Numbered from the stretch's first letter, positions 1 through 9,385 are shown. The stretch: DNA of 64,000 bases from Robiginitomaculum sp. (GCA_002733805.1 NVXG01000001.1:124001-188000), one strand, 5' to 3'. Notes: generated by a model not told the origin, from the sequence alone. Numbers and translations are program-made.

Positions 1-1
1 A

Positions 2-409
2 TATGGCACATGGCTGACCTTGTTTCTGGTTGGTGACGGATTTGGATCAGAGCACGCAACTCGAATATACTTTTATATTTTTATGGTCACCCTATCGCAT
101 TTTTTCCTAGCCGTGATGACCGCCCGGTTTATCAAGGGCAAAAAACATGGCCCGCACCAAGCGCGGGCCGATCAGATGCGGTCCATCAAGGTTGCGGTCA
201 ATTCCAATGTATTTTCCAGCATATTGTTGAGCCTGTATCTGACCGTGGATAATCATGTGGCAGACTTTAACCTGACCCAATATGAGCCAGTTTTCTTAAG
301 TCTGTTTCTGACTTTGATCATTGCCGTCAGCGTCTTGGTCCTCCACCAGATCAACAAAATCGAAGATGTGGATTTCAGTGCCTACAAGGCAGACGGGGCT
401 GGGAAATAG
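2..409 (+). CDS. Membrane protein of unknown family, 5' end outside the window
   Basis: The frame is open from the first bases of the window, so the start codon is probably upstream. The TTG at position 20 is a poor candidate start. The visible part, about 135 residues, has three strongly hydrophobic stretches: one around FYIFMVTLSHFFLAVMTARF, one around SSILLSLYLTV, and one near the C-terminus (LSLFLTLIIAVSVLVL). A short basic loop (KGKKHGP) lies between the first two. The tail is short and charged. I recognise no family motif, so the function is unknown beyond a likely inner-membrane location. The next 113 bases contain no gene, only a short inverted repeat (AATCGA/TCGATT). Confidence 0.6.
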   Translation, partial: YGTWLTLFLVGDGFGSEHATRIYFYIFMVTLSHFFLAVMTARFIKGKKHGPHQARADQMRSIKVAVNSNVFSSILLSLYLTVDNHVADFNLTQYEPVFLSLFLTLIIAVSVLVLHQINKIEDVDFSAYKADGAGK

Positions 410-522
410 AGAGCAAACCCGGTTGAAGGCTCCTAGGTTTCAAATCGAGTCCTTTTCAAATGATTCGATTGGCGCAGCTTTTGCTGGTATCTTGTTCAGA
501 TTGTCTCAAGCTGGAACAGTAA

Positions 523-714
523 ATGCCCGCCAAACCGGATCATCCAATTGCACAAAACCAATGGCCGCTAGCCGTGGTGTTGTTGGTTTGTGCCGCGATG
601 GGGTTTGTGTTGACCCGTATGCGCGATGGTTGGGCCGAGGATGCCGCTTGGCTGGCAATCTCAATCTGCGCCGGAGCGCTGGTGATGTTATTCCGCCAAT
701 CCCGCACCGACTGA
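523..714 (+). CDS. Small two-helix membrane protein (hypothetical)
   Basis: This is a 63-residue frame starting at ATG. It holds two hydrophobic segments, at about residues 15-32 (WPLAVVLLVCAAMGFVLT) and 43-57 ([16 protein letters not shown]), joined by a charged loop (RMRDGWAED) and ending in a basic tail. The composition fits a real small inner-membrane protein. Evidence is limited to frame, hydropathy and position. The ribosome-binding site is weak. Its last 27 bases overlap the 3' end of the opposite-strand tlpA gene, the same tight convergent packing seen elsewhere in this window. No function can be assigned. It could be a chance frame. Confidence 0.45.
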   Translation: MPAKPDHPIAQNQWPLAVVLLVCAAMGFVLTRMRDGWAEDAAWLAISICAGALVMLFRQSRTD

Positions 715-1311
715 AATGGCTTGCTCGATCCGGGTAATGGCCGCCTCTGAAATCCAATCAAAGCCACCGGACAACCGAGCCAGTTCACGGCCCTGTCGGT
801 CGTATAAAACGCTGATTGGCAGACCTGTGGGGTAGTCTTTAACATATAATTCGCGAACCAGCCCAAAATCTTTGTCGCGATAAAACGTCAAATTCTGGAT
901 TGCGTTTTTCTCATAAAACTCCAGCGCCTCTTCGGCTGACCGATCTTCGGAGATGGCGACCACCACAAAATTCTCACCGCCCAATTGGGCTTGCAGGGCA
1001 TCCAGTGAGGGCATTTCTTTGACGCACGGCTCACACCATGTGGCCCAAATGTTGAGCAAAACCACTTTGCCCTCGAACTGTTCCAAAATGAACTCTGTCC
1101 CGTCTTGGCCCAAAAAAATGGCCGAGGGGCGCGATGGGCGGGGTTTCAGGGTGACCAATTGGCCCAGAACAGGCTGGCTGCTCTTGTCATTCTGTTCATT
1201 TCGGGCTTGTTTGCCGTTCGGGTTGATCAATGATTTGGCCGTGACAAATAAAATACCGGCCAAGCCGATGGCCAATAAAAGGTACAAAGCTATTTTCGAT
1301 AATTTTTGCAT
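688..1311 (-). CDS. tlpA: TlpA-like membrane-anchored thiol:disulfide oxidoreductase
   Basis: A 207-residue thioredoxin-fold protein. The N-terminus (residues 7-25) is a single hydrophobic anchor followed by a polar linker. The catalytic motif WCEPC is at residues 92-96, within the typical context [15 protein letters not shown], and a cis-proline region (YPTGLP) follows. TlpA proteins keep periplasmic thiols reduced, for example for cytochrome c or CuA-centre assembly; this role is known for the family and not shown here. The ATG at 1311 is preferred because upstream frame extensions add a non-conserved stretch before the membrane anchor. It is divergent from argH across a 36-base gap, an arrangement common in alphaproteobacteria. 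Confidence 0.9.
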   Translation of the reverse strand: MQKLSKIALYLLLAIGLAGILFVTAKSLINPNGKQARNEQNDKSSQPVLGQLVTLKPRPSRPSAIFLGQDGTEFILEQFEGKVVLLNIWATWCEPCVKEMPSLDALQAQLGGENFVVVAISEDRSAEEALEFYEKNAIQNLTFYRDKDFGLVRELYVKDYPTGLPISVLYDRQGRELARLSGGFDWISEAAITRIEQAISVGAGLAE

Positions 1312-1347
1312 AAATCGCAACTCACAAACAATATTTCCGGAAGTTCC

Positions 1348-2748
1348 ATGCCACAGAAAAAAAACGATAAAGTCAATCAACTTTGGGGGGGTAGATTTGC
1401 CGGATCAGCCGATGAGTTGATGCAAACCATCAATGCCAGCATCTGGTTTGATCGCAAAATGGCAGATCAGGACATTGAAGGCTCCTTGGCCCACGTTGAA
1501 ATGCTGGGCGCGTGCGGAATTATTGCAGCCGAAGAAGTGACAAAAATTACCGACGGATTGCGACAGGTGCGAACCGAAATCGAGGCTGGTGATTTTGAAT
1601 ACAATGCCGCTCGCGAAGATATTCACATGCACGTGGAGGCCCGGCTGGCCGAGATCATTGGCCAGGTAGCGGGTAAATTACATACGGCGCGCTCGCGTAA
1701 TGATCAGGTGGCAACTGATTTTCGCTTGTGGTTACGCACCGCTTTGGATCACCGGATTGATCAGATACGAGAGTTGCAAACGGCTCTGGTGGCGCGCGCC
1801 GACGAGTATCATGATGCGATTATGCCCGGCCTGACCCATTTACAAACGGCCCAGCCAGTTACCCTTGGCCATCATTTTCTGGCGTATGTCGAAATGCTCG
1901 ATCGCGACGCGGGGCGCTTTATTGATGCGCGGGCTAGGCTGAATGAGTGCCCTTTGGGTGCGGCGGCGCTGGCCGGAACCGCGTTTCCAATTGATCGACA
2001 CCAAACGGCCAAGGCGTTGGGGTTCGACCAGCCAATGGCCAATTCTTTAGATGCGGTTTCGTCGCGGGATTTTGCGTTGGAAGCCCTGTCTGCCTCGACC
2101 ATTTGCGCGGTAAATTTGTCGCGTCTTGCTGATGAGATGGTTTATTGGACGGCAACGGCGGTTGGGTTTGGTGCGTTCAGTGACAAATTCTCCACCGGCT
2201 CTTCGATCATGCCGCAAAAACGCAACCCGGATGCTGCCGAGCTTATCCGGGCCAAAACCGGCCGCATTGCCGGAGCGTTGCAAAACCTGATCATCGTGCT
2301 GAAAGGCCTGCCATTGGCCTATTCAAAAGACATGCAAGAAGACAAGGAGCCGGTGTTTGACGCCATGCAATCGCTGGATTTGTGCTTGGCTGTGATGAGC
2401 GGGCTGGTTGGTGATATCAAGATGAACCGGCAAAAAATGGCCGAAGCTGCAGGCGGCGGATTTTCCACGGCGACCGACTTGGCCGACTGGCTGGTTCGAG
2501 AGGGCGGGAAAACCTTTCGCGAGGCACACCATATCAGCGGCCAAATTGTTCGTTTGGCCGAACAAAAAGAGGTTCGTTTGGAACAATTGGATCTGGAGCA
2601 AATGCGTTTCATTGAACCGTCTATCAAACCGGAGATACTTGAGGTATTATCGGCCGAGAATTCCGCCAATAGTCGGACCTCTTTTGGCGGAACCGCGCCG
2701 GATCAGGTCTTGTTGCAAATCAAGAAATGGAAAGAACGTCTCTCATGA
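1348..2748 (+). CDS. argH: Argininosuccinate lyase
   Basis: This 466-residue enzyme splits argininosuccinate into arginine and fumarate, the last step of arginine synthesis. It belongs to the fumarase/aspartase superfamily. Diagnostic features are the N-terminal LWGGRFAGS, the [10 protein letters not shown] block, and the superfamily signature [12 protein letters not shown], which contains the catalytic serine loop. Length is normal for the family. The ATG at 1348 (MPQKKND) is chosen over an upstream in-frame ATG at 1306, because the extension is not conserved and would overlap tlpA. Its stop overlaps the ATG of the following small lipoprotein gene (ATGA), so the two are probably translated together. 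Confidence 0.97.
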   Translation: MPQKKNDKVNQLWGGRFAGSADELMQTINASIWFDRKMADQDIEGSLAHVEMLGACGIIAAEEVTKITDGLRQVRTEIEAGDFEYNAAREDIHMHVEARLAEIIGQVAGKLHTARSRNDQVATDFRLWLRTALDHRIDQIRELQTALVARADEYHDAIMPGLTHLQTAQPVTLGHHFLAYVEMLDRDAGRFIDARARLNECPLGAAALAGTAFPIDRHQTAKALGFDQPMANSLDAVSSRDFALEALSASTICAVNLSRLADEMVYWTATAVGFGAFSDKFSTGSSIMPQKRNPDAAELIRAKTGRIAGALQNLIIVLKGLPLAYSKDMQEDKEPVFDAMQSLDLCLAVMSGLVGDIKMNRQKMAEAAGGGFSTATDLADWLVREGGKTFREAHHISGQIVRLAEQKEVRLEQLDLEQMRFIEPSIKPEILEVLSAENSANSRTSFGGTAPDQVLLQIKKWKERLS

Positions 2749-2939
2749 ACCGTCAACCTTCCAAACCGATAAAAACCACTATTTTTCTTCTGATTAGCTT
2801 GGCTTTGGCGGCCTGTGGCGTACGCGGCGCACCCGCCGTGCCGCCGCCAATGTGGGGCAATCCTGCGCCGGATGCAGCCAGCTCTACGCCGGAAAAAGTG
2901 GCCCCAGAAGCAAAACAATCTGACACCGAAAACGACTAG
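2745..2939 (+). CDS. Small lipoprotein, LptM/YifL-like
   Basis: A 64-residue protein with a typical lipoprotein signal: a basic start, a hydrophobic stretch ([12 protein letters not shown]) and the lipobox LAAC at about residue 22. A short Pro/Ala-rich tail follows. Small lipoproteins of this shape directly downstream of argH are related to YifL/LptM, which in E. coli helps mature the LptD-LptE outer-membrane translocon. Assignment to that role here is by position and shape only. The start overlaps the argH stop. In many alphaproteobacteria lysA follows this gene; here lysA is missing and a DUF4175 gene comes next. Confidence 0.8.
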   Translation: MNRQPSKPIKTTIFLLISLALAACGVRGAPAVPPPMWGNPAPDAASSTPEKVAPEAKQSDTEND

Positions 2940-2986
2940 CATGACCAAAGGTTAAGCAGAAGCTGGTTCCATCAAAGGTTAGGCGC

Positions 2987-5545
2987 GTGGTAAAGGGAAG
3001 AATGGAAACTAAACGACATTCTGTCCGGCTGGCTTTGGCGCTGTGGTGGAGCCGTGCGGCATTGGCCGCCGAGGCGGTACTCGGCCTGTTGTTTCCGGCC
3101 CTGTTGTTTCCGGTGTTTTTTATCGCATTGGCGCTGGCCGGTTTGTTTGAGCAGACCGGAGACCCGCTTCGGTTGGTCTTGGGGTTGCTTGGGCTTGTCG
3201 CAACGATTTATTTTTTGCAACGCAATTGGCGACGAACAAAGTGGCCAAATCGCCACCAAGTTGAACGTCGGGTCGAAGCTGACGGGGAACTAGCGGCAGG
3301 AACCGTACAAGCCCTAAAAGATAATCGGCAAACTCATGGCGGGGCAAAGAGCCGCGCTTTATGGCTGGCCCACCAGCGCCAGATGATCGCGCAAACCCAA
3401 AACCTTCCAACAAAATTACCCAAATCGGTTTGGGCGGTGCGGGATGTCTGGGCGTTTCGGATTCTAGCGGTTCTGGGTCTGATCGCCGGATTGGTTTTTG
3501 CCGGACCAAATGGCGTTGGTCGGTTGGGTGCTGCGTTTTACCCAGGTATCTTGTTAGAGCCGGGTCAGGGCGTGCTGGTTGAGGCTTGGCTCAATCCGCC
3601 GGAATACGCCAACTTGCCACCGGTGTTTTTTGGTGAGAACAATGATGCAGCAACTTCAGCCCTGCCCGGATCCGAATTTGTGGTGCGGGTAAGTGGGGCG
3701 CGCCGCCCGCCGGTTTTGCGAAAGACCGGAAAAGACGCCGGCAAAAGAAAACTGGTCCAGTTGGGCGATGGTGTGTTTGAGGGCCGGGTCCAGCTAGATG
3801 GTGAAACCGTGCTTTCTCTGAGCGGCGGTGCGCGCGGTGCGTGGGCCTTGTTGACCCGCACCGACCAGCCGCCGGTCATTCGCTTCTCAGCAGGTCCGGA
3901 TGTCAATGAGATAGACGAATTGGTTTTTGCCTTGGAAGCGCAAGATGATTTTGTCGTGGAGCAGGTCGATCTATTGATCGAGGCGGTTGATGATGGCCCA
4001 TATAAAACTAATGATCGGCAGAGGTTGGTTCTGCCAAAAGGTGCAAAAATTTCCCAAGAAATATCGCTGGACCTGACCCGGCACATATTGGCTGGCCTGC
4101 CGGTTCATTTGGTGCTGGAGGCCCGCGACGGCGCCGGTCAAACGACTCAAAGCCAGCCGGTTTTTATCAAATTACCGGAAAAGTTGTTTGTGCGGCCGTT
4201 GGCTAAGGCGTTGGCCGAACAGCGCCTGATGATATTGCGTGAACCCGGACCGTATGCCGCAAAGCCAGAAATTGAGGACCCGGAATCGTTTGAAATGGAC
4301 CAAGAAATGATCGGTAATGACCGGTTGTTTACGGAAACGCCTTTGCAGCGATTAAGTCTGGCCCCGGCAAACATTCAACGCTCGGCGACCCTGATGGGGT
4401 CGGTGATGCGATCTCCCAAAACCGGCGTGAAAGACCCGATGGTCTGGCTCGGCATGGTCTATGTGCGCGAGCGCCTTCTCAAGGCTAGGGGTCAAGCTGA
4501 TCTGGTTGGATTGGGTCCGGAAATGTGGGAAATTACCTTGCGGGCTGAAGGCGGAGAGCTGGAAAGCGCCGCCGCCGCGTTGAAGCTGGCCGAAAAAGCT
4601 TTGCAAAATGCTTTGTTGTTATCGGCGGCCCCATCGGAATTGGAGCGCCTCAGCCAAAAGTACGAAATGGCCGTAAAACGGTATTTGCAGGCGTTGGCCA
4701 AAGCGGCGTTGGAAGAAGGCGGTGCCAACGGGTCCGGCGCGGGCAATTCAATGTCAGCCGATCAATTGCAGGAAATGTTGGATGCGCTCAAAGCCCTGTC
4801 TGAAACCGGCGCAACCAGTGATGCAAGAGCCTTGCTAAAAGCGTTGGCCGAGATGTTGCAAAACATGAAAATGCGCTTGGCCAATGGCGGGCAAGGCGGC
4901 GAGGGCGAGGAAGATATGATCGCCGAAGCCATGCGTAAAGCGCTGGAAGAGCTAGGCGATATGCTCGGTAAGCAACGTGAAATTCTGGATGACGCGCTGC
5001 AAAGCCAAAATGCAGAAGAAGGCGCTGGCGAACCGTCCGGCTCTAGCGGCGGCGCATCGGGTCAAAACCAGCCGAACGGTTCTGCATCCGGCTCAATGGG
5101 CGAAATGGCCGAACGGCAAGGCGCTTTGGGCGGTGCGTTGCAGGAGTTGGGGCAAAGCGCAACAATCGAGGGTAGCGGCGCACAACAAGCCCTCTCTGCT
5201 GCCCAAAAAGCCATGGAAGAAGCGGCAAAAGCCCTGGGTAAAGGCGACGCAAAACAAGGATTGCTCGAAGGGCAACAGGCGTTTGGTCAATTGCGTAAGG
5301 GCGCGGAAACCTTGGCCGCTGAGATGTTGGATCGCCGCGAGGGACAAAATGGCCGGGGTCGACGCGACCCGTTTGGTCGCCAAAGAAATAGTGGCACACA
5401 AAGCGCTGAGGGGACCGATGTCCCGGACAAGATTGACCCGCAACAGGCCCGAAAAATACTGGATGAAATTCGCAGACGCGCGGCTGACCAGCAAAAACCA
5501 CGCGAAGAATTGAACTATCTGGAACGATTGTTGGAGCGATTTTGA
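2987..5545 (+). CDS. DUF4175 / TIGR02302 family membrane-anchored protein
   Basis: A large protein of about 850 residues. Two N-terminal hydrophobic segments lie at about residues 28-48 and 57-75, then a further membrane segment follows near residues 155-173 (RILAVLGLIAGLVFAGP). The long C-terminal region is rich in Ala, Glu, Gln and Gly, likely helical, with a low-complexity Gly/Ser/Gln section at about residues 680-720. This architecture matches the TIGR02302/DUF4175 family of alphaproteobacteria, whose biochemical role is unknown. The GTG at 2987 has AAAGG eight bases upstream; an in-frame ATG at 3002 with GGGAAG just before it is an equally reasonable start. The gene lies downstream of argH and the small lipoprotein. 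Confidence 0.85.
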   Translation: MVKGRMETKRHSVRLALALWWSRAALAAEAVLGLLFPALLFPVFFIALALAGLFEQTGDPLRLVLGLLGLVATIYFLQRNWRRTKWPNRHQVERRVEADGELAAGTVQALKDNRQTHGGAKSRALWLAHQRQMIAQTQNLPTKLPKSVWAVRDVWAFRILAVLGLIAGLVFAGPNGVGRLGAAFYPGILLEPGQGVLVEAWLNPPEYANLPPVFFGENNDAATSALPGSEFVVRVSGARRPPVLRKTGKDAGKRKLVQLGDGVFEGRVQLDGETVLSLSGGARGAWALLTRTDQPPVIRFSAGPDVNEIDELVFALEAQDDFVVEQVDLLIEAVDDGPYKTNDRQRLVLPKGAKISQEISLDLTRHILAGLPVHLVLEARDGAGQTTQSQPVFIKLPEKLFVRPLAKALAEQRLMILREPGPYAAKPEIEDPESFEMDQEMIGNDRLFTETPLQRLSLAPANIQRSATLMGSVMRSPKTGVKDPMVWLGMVYVRERLLKARGQADLVGLGPEMWEITLRAEGGELESAAAALKLAEKALQNALLLSAAPSELERLSQKYEMAVKRYLQALAKAALEEGGANGSGAGNSMSADQLQEMLDALKALSETGATSDARALLKALAEMLQNMKMRLANGGQGGEGEEDMIAEAMRKALEELGDMLGKQREILDDALQSQNAEEGAGEPSGSSGGASGQNQPNGSASGSMGEMAERQGALGGALQELGQSATIEGSGAQQALSAAQKAMEEAAKALGKGDAKQGLLEGQQAFGQLRKGAETLAAEMLDRREGQNGRGRRDPFGRQRNSGTQSAEGTDVPDKIDPQQARKILDEIRRRAADQQKPREELNYLERLLERF

Positions 5546-5576
5546 ATCAGCCAAGCTGATCTCAAAGCGCTTGGGG

Positions 5577-6389
5577 TCAGTGCCCGGAACCGCGCTCTTC
5601 GACGGGTGGGGTTGTCGGCTCACTCTGGTGTTTTACCGGCTCTGATACAGCAGATTTGGGTTGAACTAGTTCATCGGCAAAGGCAATCACCACACGCAAA
5701 GCGCCCGGCGGTGGGTCGCGGACCTCGGTTACAAAGCCAAAGGATTGTTCAGCTTGCAGCCGGGTTTGGTCCGGTTCAATTCGCCAAGAAAAAACCGCTT
5801 GATCCTTGTCATCGAGTAATTCGGCTTGCAATAGGGGGATCGGTTGTTCGCGCTTGGAAACATTGACAATCTGACCACTGATTTGCAGTACACTAGCCCC
5901 ATCGCGCGTTTTTCGAACTGCGGTAATTTCATGTACTTCCAACCCATACAAGTTTCCCGGGTTACCTAACAAGGCAAAGGCGCTGGCTGTTTTGGGCCAA
6001 ATGCGTACGACATCAACCTGAAACACCCACGCGGAAGCCAGAACCAGCAAAAAACTGGCCATAATCCCAGTCCAAGCTCCAATGGCGCGTCGGCGCTTTT
6101 GTTTTTGCCGCTCAGCTTCGCGGCGGGCGCGCATGGCTTGGGCAACTTGTGGGTCTCGTGGTCTTTGCGTTTCTACTTCCGGTTCGGGTGCAGATATTGC
6201 TTCGGCCGGCTCTGATGTTGGTTCAGGGGTGTCCTTCTTGGCTTCGACGGAGGTGCCTTGTTCTTCGCCGCCGCTATCAACCAACCAGTTGTGTCCGCAC
6301 GAAGCACATCGTACCTTACGCCCAGCCGGACCAATGGCGGTCGCGCTGGCAGAATAACGCATGGAACAGTTCGGGCAGGTCAGTATCAT
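5577..6389 (-). CDS. MJ0042-type zinc-ribbon protein with one membrane helix
   Basis: This 270-residue protein opens with a zinc ribbon, CPNC at residues 5-8 and CASC near residues 28-31. This is the MJ0042 finger common in alphaproteobacterial membrane proteins. An acidic Glu/Pro/Ala linker follows, then a basic coiled patch (REAERQKQKRRR) and one membrane helix near residues 105-122. The C-terminal domain (DUF3426-like) would be periplasmic. Function is unknown. Its start codon overlaps the proposed ftsE start on the other strand: the bases CATG serve both. Position beside ftsEX is conserved in the class. The stop is 31 bases past the DUF4175 gene, convergent. Confidence 0.85.
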   Translation of the reverse strand: MILTCPNCSMRYSASATAIGPAGRKVRCASCGHNWLVDSGGEEQGTSVEAKKDTPEPTSEPAEAISAPEPEVETQRPRDPQVAQAMRARREAERQKQKRRRAIGAWTGIMASFLLVLASAWVFQVDVVRIWPKTASAFALLGNPGNLYGLEVHEITAVRKTRDGASVLQISGQIVNVSKREQPIPLLQAELLDDKDQAVFSWRIEPDQTRLQAEQSFGFVTEVRDPPPGALRVVIAFADELVQPKSAVSEPVKHQSEPTTPPVEERGSGH

Positions 6390-7188
6390 GTCAAAGTCGA
6401 ATCAACCAGTATCAACCAAAAAACAGAGGTCGCTCATTCCTTCGCCCAAGTCCAGATCAAGCCTGTCACCCAAGGCAAAGTCGCGAACCGGGAAAACCGC
6501 CCCGGTTCTGGTAATGTCGCATATTGGTATGCAGTATGACAATGGCCCTGAAGTACTAACCGACATCAATCTGCAATTGGAGCCAGGTTCTTTTCAGTTT
6601 TTGACCGGACCGTCCGGTGCGGGAAAAACCACGCTTTTGAAATTGATCTATCTTGCCCTGCAACCCAGCCGGGGTTCGGTTCAGTTATTTGGCCGCGAAC
6701 CCGCGCTTTGTGATCGGGACGAGATGGCACAGTTACGCCGCAAAATCGGAGTGGTATTTCAGGGGTTTGGGCTGTTAGACCATTTGTCAGTGTTTGAAAA
6801 TGTAGCGGTACCCTTGCGGGTTACCGGTCGCCAACACCATGAATATGAAGACGATGTGCAAGACCTGTTGCGCTGGGTTGGCTTAGGTTCGGTGCTGGAT
6901 GCCAGTCCGGCCACCTTGTCCGGCGGTGAAAAACAGCGGGTAGCCATTGCCCGTGCGGTTGTGGCCAAACCGGAATTGCTGATTGCTGATGAGCCAACCG
7001 GTAATGTCGACCCGGAAATGGGCAAAAGATTGATGCGGTTGTTTTCCGAATTGAACCGATTGGGCTCCACCGTGTTGATTGCCAGTCATGATTTAGCGCT
7101 GGTAAGGTCTATTTCGGCGGATATTTATACGATCGAGGATGGTAAATTGTCGTTCAAACCGGCCGGACCTGCCCGGAGGACCAAATGA
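6388..7188 (+). CDS. ftsE: Cell-division ABC transporter ATPase FtsE
   Basis: FtsE is the cytoplasmic ATPase of the FtsEX complex, which controls cell-wall hydrolases at the division site. The Walker A (GPSGAGKTT), signature (LSGGEKQRVAIARA), Walker B (LLIADEPTG) and switch histidine (ASHD) are all present. The ATG at 6388 has GCAGG at good spacing and gives 266 residues, with a 42-residue basic Ser/Lys-rich N-terminal extension that most FtsE proteins lack. An alternative ATG at 6514 (MSHIGMQYDNG) gives the usual length but has no visible ribosome-binding site. The stop overlaps the ftsX start (ATGA). The start region is divergent from the zinc-ribbon gene. Confidence 0.93.
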   Translation: MSKSNQPVSTKKQRSLIPSPKSRSSLSPKAKSRTGKTAPVLVMSHIGMQYDNGPEVLTDINLQLEPGSFQFLTGPSGAGKTTLLKLIYLALQPSRGSVQLFGREPALCDRDEMAQLRRKIGVVFQGFGLLDHLSVFENVAVPLRVTGRQHHEYEDDVQDLLRWVGLGSVLDASPATLSGGEKQRVAIARAVVAKPELLIADEPTGNVDPEMGKRLMRLFSELNRLGSTVLIASHDLALVRSISADIYTIEDGKLSFKPAGPARRTK

Positions 7189-8057
7189 GCACCGAGCGCA
7201 AACAAGCCCAATTATTGCCATCTGATGCCGAGCATGACGGTCCGTTGTTTTTTGTGATCGCTATTATTGTGTTTTTAGCCTCCTTGGCGGCAATTGTTGC
7301 TTTGCTTGCTGTGCAAAACGTCAATCATTGGAAACAGGCCTTACAAAGCGAAATGACCGTGCAGGTCATTTCCGGTGATCCGGCAAAAACGCAGGCTGCG
7401 GCTTCTGTTTTATTGGGCATATCGGGCGTAAAAGCCATACACGTGGCGTCTCGTGAAGAAGCAAAAAACCTGCTGGAGCCGTGGCTTGGTGCCGACAATA
7501 TTCCGGATGATTTGCCGATTCCATTATTGGTTCATGTTCGCCTGACCAAGAAAGACCCGGCCAGTGCGACAGGTTTATCCGAAGCGCTGGAGAGCGCAGG
7601 CATTATCGCCAGCATTGATGACCACCAACGTTGGGCCGGTGATCTGGCCCGGTCGGCTGGCATTATTCAGATCTTATCAATTACGGTGTTGGCCCTACTG
7701 GTTTCGGCTAGCATTGCGGTTACCGGCTTTGCCACCCGTTCCGGCTTGGCGGCGCGCAAAGATCTGGTCAATGTTTTGCATTTGGTCGGAGCCAGAGATC
7801 AGATCATTGCAAGGCTTTTTGGCCGAAGGTTTGTTTTGCTCGGCTTGAAAGCCGGGGCATCGGGGGCTGGTTTGGCGGCGATCAGTATAATCGTTTTGAT
7901 GTTGGGCGGAGTCGGGGATGCGTCATTTATGGGGCTTTCTATCCAGCCGGGATTGGGCAGTTTTTTGCTGTTATTGCCAGTGCCGGTCATTACTGCAATG
8001 GTTGGGGGCTGGACTGCACATCGTTCGGTTTTGAACAGTTTGCGAAGGCAGGTTTGA
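7185..8057 (+). CDS. ftsX: Cell-division membrane protein FtsX
   Basis: This is the permease-like partner of FtsE, 290 residues. One N-terminal membrane helix (about residues 22-46) is followed by a periplasmic loop of roughly 120 residues, then three further helices near residues 165-185, 225-247 and 255-280. That 1+3 helix layout with a large first loop is the FtsX pattern. In the known system the loop contacts murein hydrolase activators and FtsE drives the cycle. It is coupled to ftsE (ATGA overlap) and to the YdcF gene (TGATG overlap), so the run appears to be one operon. Confidence 0.92.
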   Translation: MSTERKQAQLLPSDAEHDGPLFFVIAIIVFLASLAAIVALLAVQNVNHWKQALQSEMTVQVISGDPAKTQAAASVLLGISGVKAIHVASREEAKNLLEPWLGADNIPDDLPIPLLVHVRLTKKDPASATGLSEALESAGIIASIDDHQRWAGDLARSAGIIQILSITVLALLVSASIAVTGFATRSGLAARKDLVNVLHLVGARDQIIARLFGRRFVLLGLKAGASGAGLAAISIIVLMLGGVGDASFMGLSIQPGLGSFLLLLPVPVITAMVGGWTAHRSVLNSLRRQV

Positions 8058-8644
8058 TGGTTCGAGCATTCGGGTTTTGGTTGAGTATCTCGCTGGGGGT
8101 CAATCTGGTCGCCGGGTTTGTGGCGTTTGCCATTGCCACGGAACGGATGAACGCAGCGTCCTCGCCCTCTCCGGCCAAAGGTATCGTGGTGCTGACCGGC
8201 GGTTCCGGAGAGCGAATTCGCCATGCTGCCTGGCTGTTACAAAAACAAAGCGGACAGCGTCTGTTGGTTTCCGGGGTAAACCCCAAGGTCAGCCAGCAAG
8301 ACCTGTTAAACCTTTCCGGCCTATCAAAAGCCAATCTGCAATGCTGTGTTGATGTGGATGTTCAGGCCCAGAACACCATAGGAAATGCCCGGCAAATTGC
8401 TCTTTGGGCCAACGCGCATCGATATGACAGCTTGTTGGTTGTGACCTCCGGGTATCACATGCCGCGCGCTCTTCTGGAGTTACAAGCCGTTTTACCCGGC
8501 GTGCAATTACAAGCCGTTGCAGTACGAAGCAATGGCCCAGCCCGGCAGCGCATGGTTCGTAGAACCTTGGTTGAGTATGCAAAATATCTGGTGGTCCTGT
8601 TGTTTGGGTCATCTGGTTCTGCCCCAGCGGGCACCCAACAATGA
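8057..8644 (+). CDS. YdcF/DUF218 family envelope protein
   Basis: A 195-residue protein with an N-terminal signal anchor (residues 6-26, FGFWLSISLGVNLVAGFVAF) and a DUF218 domain. The domain shows the family's conserved sections: IVVLTGGSGERI near residue 40, SGVNPKVS near residue 72, and VVTSGYHMPRALLEL near residue 132. DUF218 proteins are linked to envelope polysaccharide or lipid-carrier metabolism, but the precise substrate is unknown. The ATG at 8057 overlaps the ftsX stop (TGATG), and I prefer it to the TTG one codon earlier. The 3' end overlaps plsC. Co-location with ftsX and plsC points to cell-envelope work. Confidence 0.85.
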   Translation: MVRAFGFWLSISLGVNLVAGFVAFAIATERMNAASSPSPAKGIVVLTGGSGERIRHAAWLLQKQSGQRLLVSGVNPKVSQQDLLNLSGLSKANLQCCVDVDVQAQNTIGNARQIALWANAHRYDSLLVVTSGYHMPRALLELQAVLPGVQLQAVAVRSNGPARQRMVRRTLVEYAKYLVVLLFGSSGSAPAGTQQ

Positions 8645-9375
8645 ACCGACTTCGTGGCATTGTTTTTCTGATCTGGATGTATGGGTTGATCCTGATCCTC
8701 GGCCTGTTGTTTTTGCCGGTTTTGGCATTGCCGATCTCGTGGGCGCGCTGGCCGGTCGATCTGTGGTTAAAAATGATGTTTTGGGGCATCCGAGTCTTAC
8801 TCGGGGTACGAATTGTCGTCGAAGGACGCGAACATATTCCAGCCGGAGGCGTGTTGATCGCCTCCAAGCATCAAAGCATGTTTGATGTGTTGATCCCGTG
8901 GCAGCTTTTTTCATTCCCAGCGCTGATCCTGAAGCAGGAGCTGGCTTGGCTACCGGTGTTTGGTTGGTATGCGATGAAGTTAAAAAATGTGGCCATTGAC
9001 CGAAAAGGTGGCGCGGGGGCTTTGCGAAAAATGGTTCGAGAGGCCGCAGACCGGGCGGCAAATGAGCGACAGATTTTGATTTTTCCAGAAGGAACTCGTG
9101 TTTTGCCGGGCGCTAAGGTTCCTTATAAATCAGGCGTTGCTGCGCTTTATAAGGCGATGAATGTGCCGTGTGTGCCGATCGCATTAAATTCAGGTCTGTG
9201 CTGGCCAGCGCACGGACTGAACTTTAGGCCCGGAACCATCATTGTGCGGGTTTTGCCGCCAATCGCGTCGGGACTGGATCGACACGAGTTTATGCAGCAA
9301 TTGGAACATAGTATTGAAACCGCAAGCAACGAATTGTCCCAGCGCACCAGTCCAAAGCAAAACAAAATTGCCTGA
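8641..9375 (+). CDS. plsC: Lysophospholipid acyltransferase (PlsC family)
   Basis: A 244-residue 1-acyl-glycerol-3-phosphate acyltransferase-like enzyme of phospholipid synthesis. The catalytic block H-x4-D is visible as KHQSMFD near residues 79-85. The acceptor-binding block FPEGTRVLPG is near residue 149. Two N-terminal hydrophobic segments (residues 5-30 and about 40-60) indicate inner-membrane association. PlsC proteins acylate lysophosphatidic acid; some paralogues use other acceptors such as ornithine lipids, so the exact substrate is open. The start overlaps the YdcF stop (ATGA), and the DUF2125 gene begins 10 bases after its stop. Confidence 0.88.
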   Translation: MNRLRGIVFLIWMYGLILILGLLFLPVLALPISWARWPVDLWLKMMFWGIRVLLGVRIVVEGREHIPAGGVLIASKHQSMFDVLIPWQLFSFPALILKQELAWLPVFGWYAMKLKNVAIDRKGGAGALRKMVREAADRAANERQILIFPEGTRVLPGAKVPYKSGVAALYKAMNVPCVPIALNSGLCWPAHGLNFRPGTIIVRVLPPIASGLDRHEFMQQLEHSIETASNELSQRTSPKQNKIA

Positions 9376-9385
9376 CCAACCTAAA

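Noticed and set aside
410-522. Possible tRNA T-arm in the gap after the first gene (GGTTTCAAATC)
   Set aside because: No acceptor stem, anticodon arm or D arm can be built around it.
3565-4086. 173-residue minus-strand frame
   Set aside because: It is a shadow of the DUF4175 gene, with Ser/Pro/Arg-biased composition typical of antisense frames.
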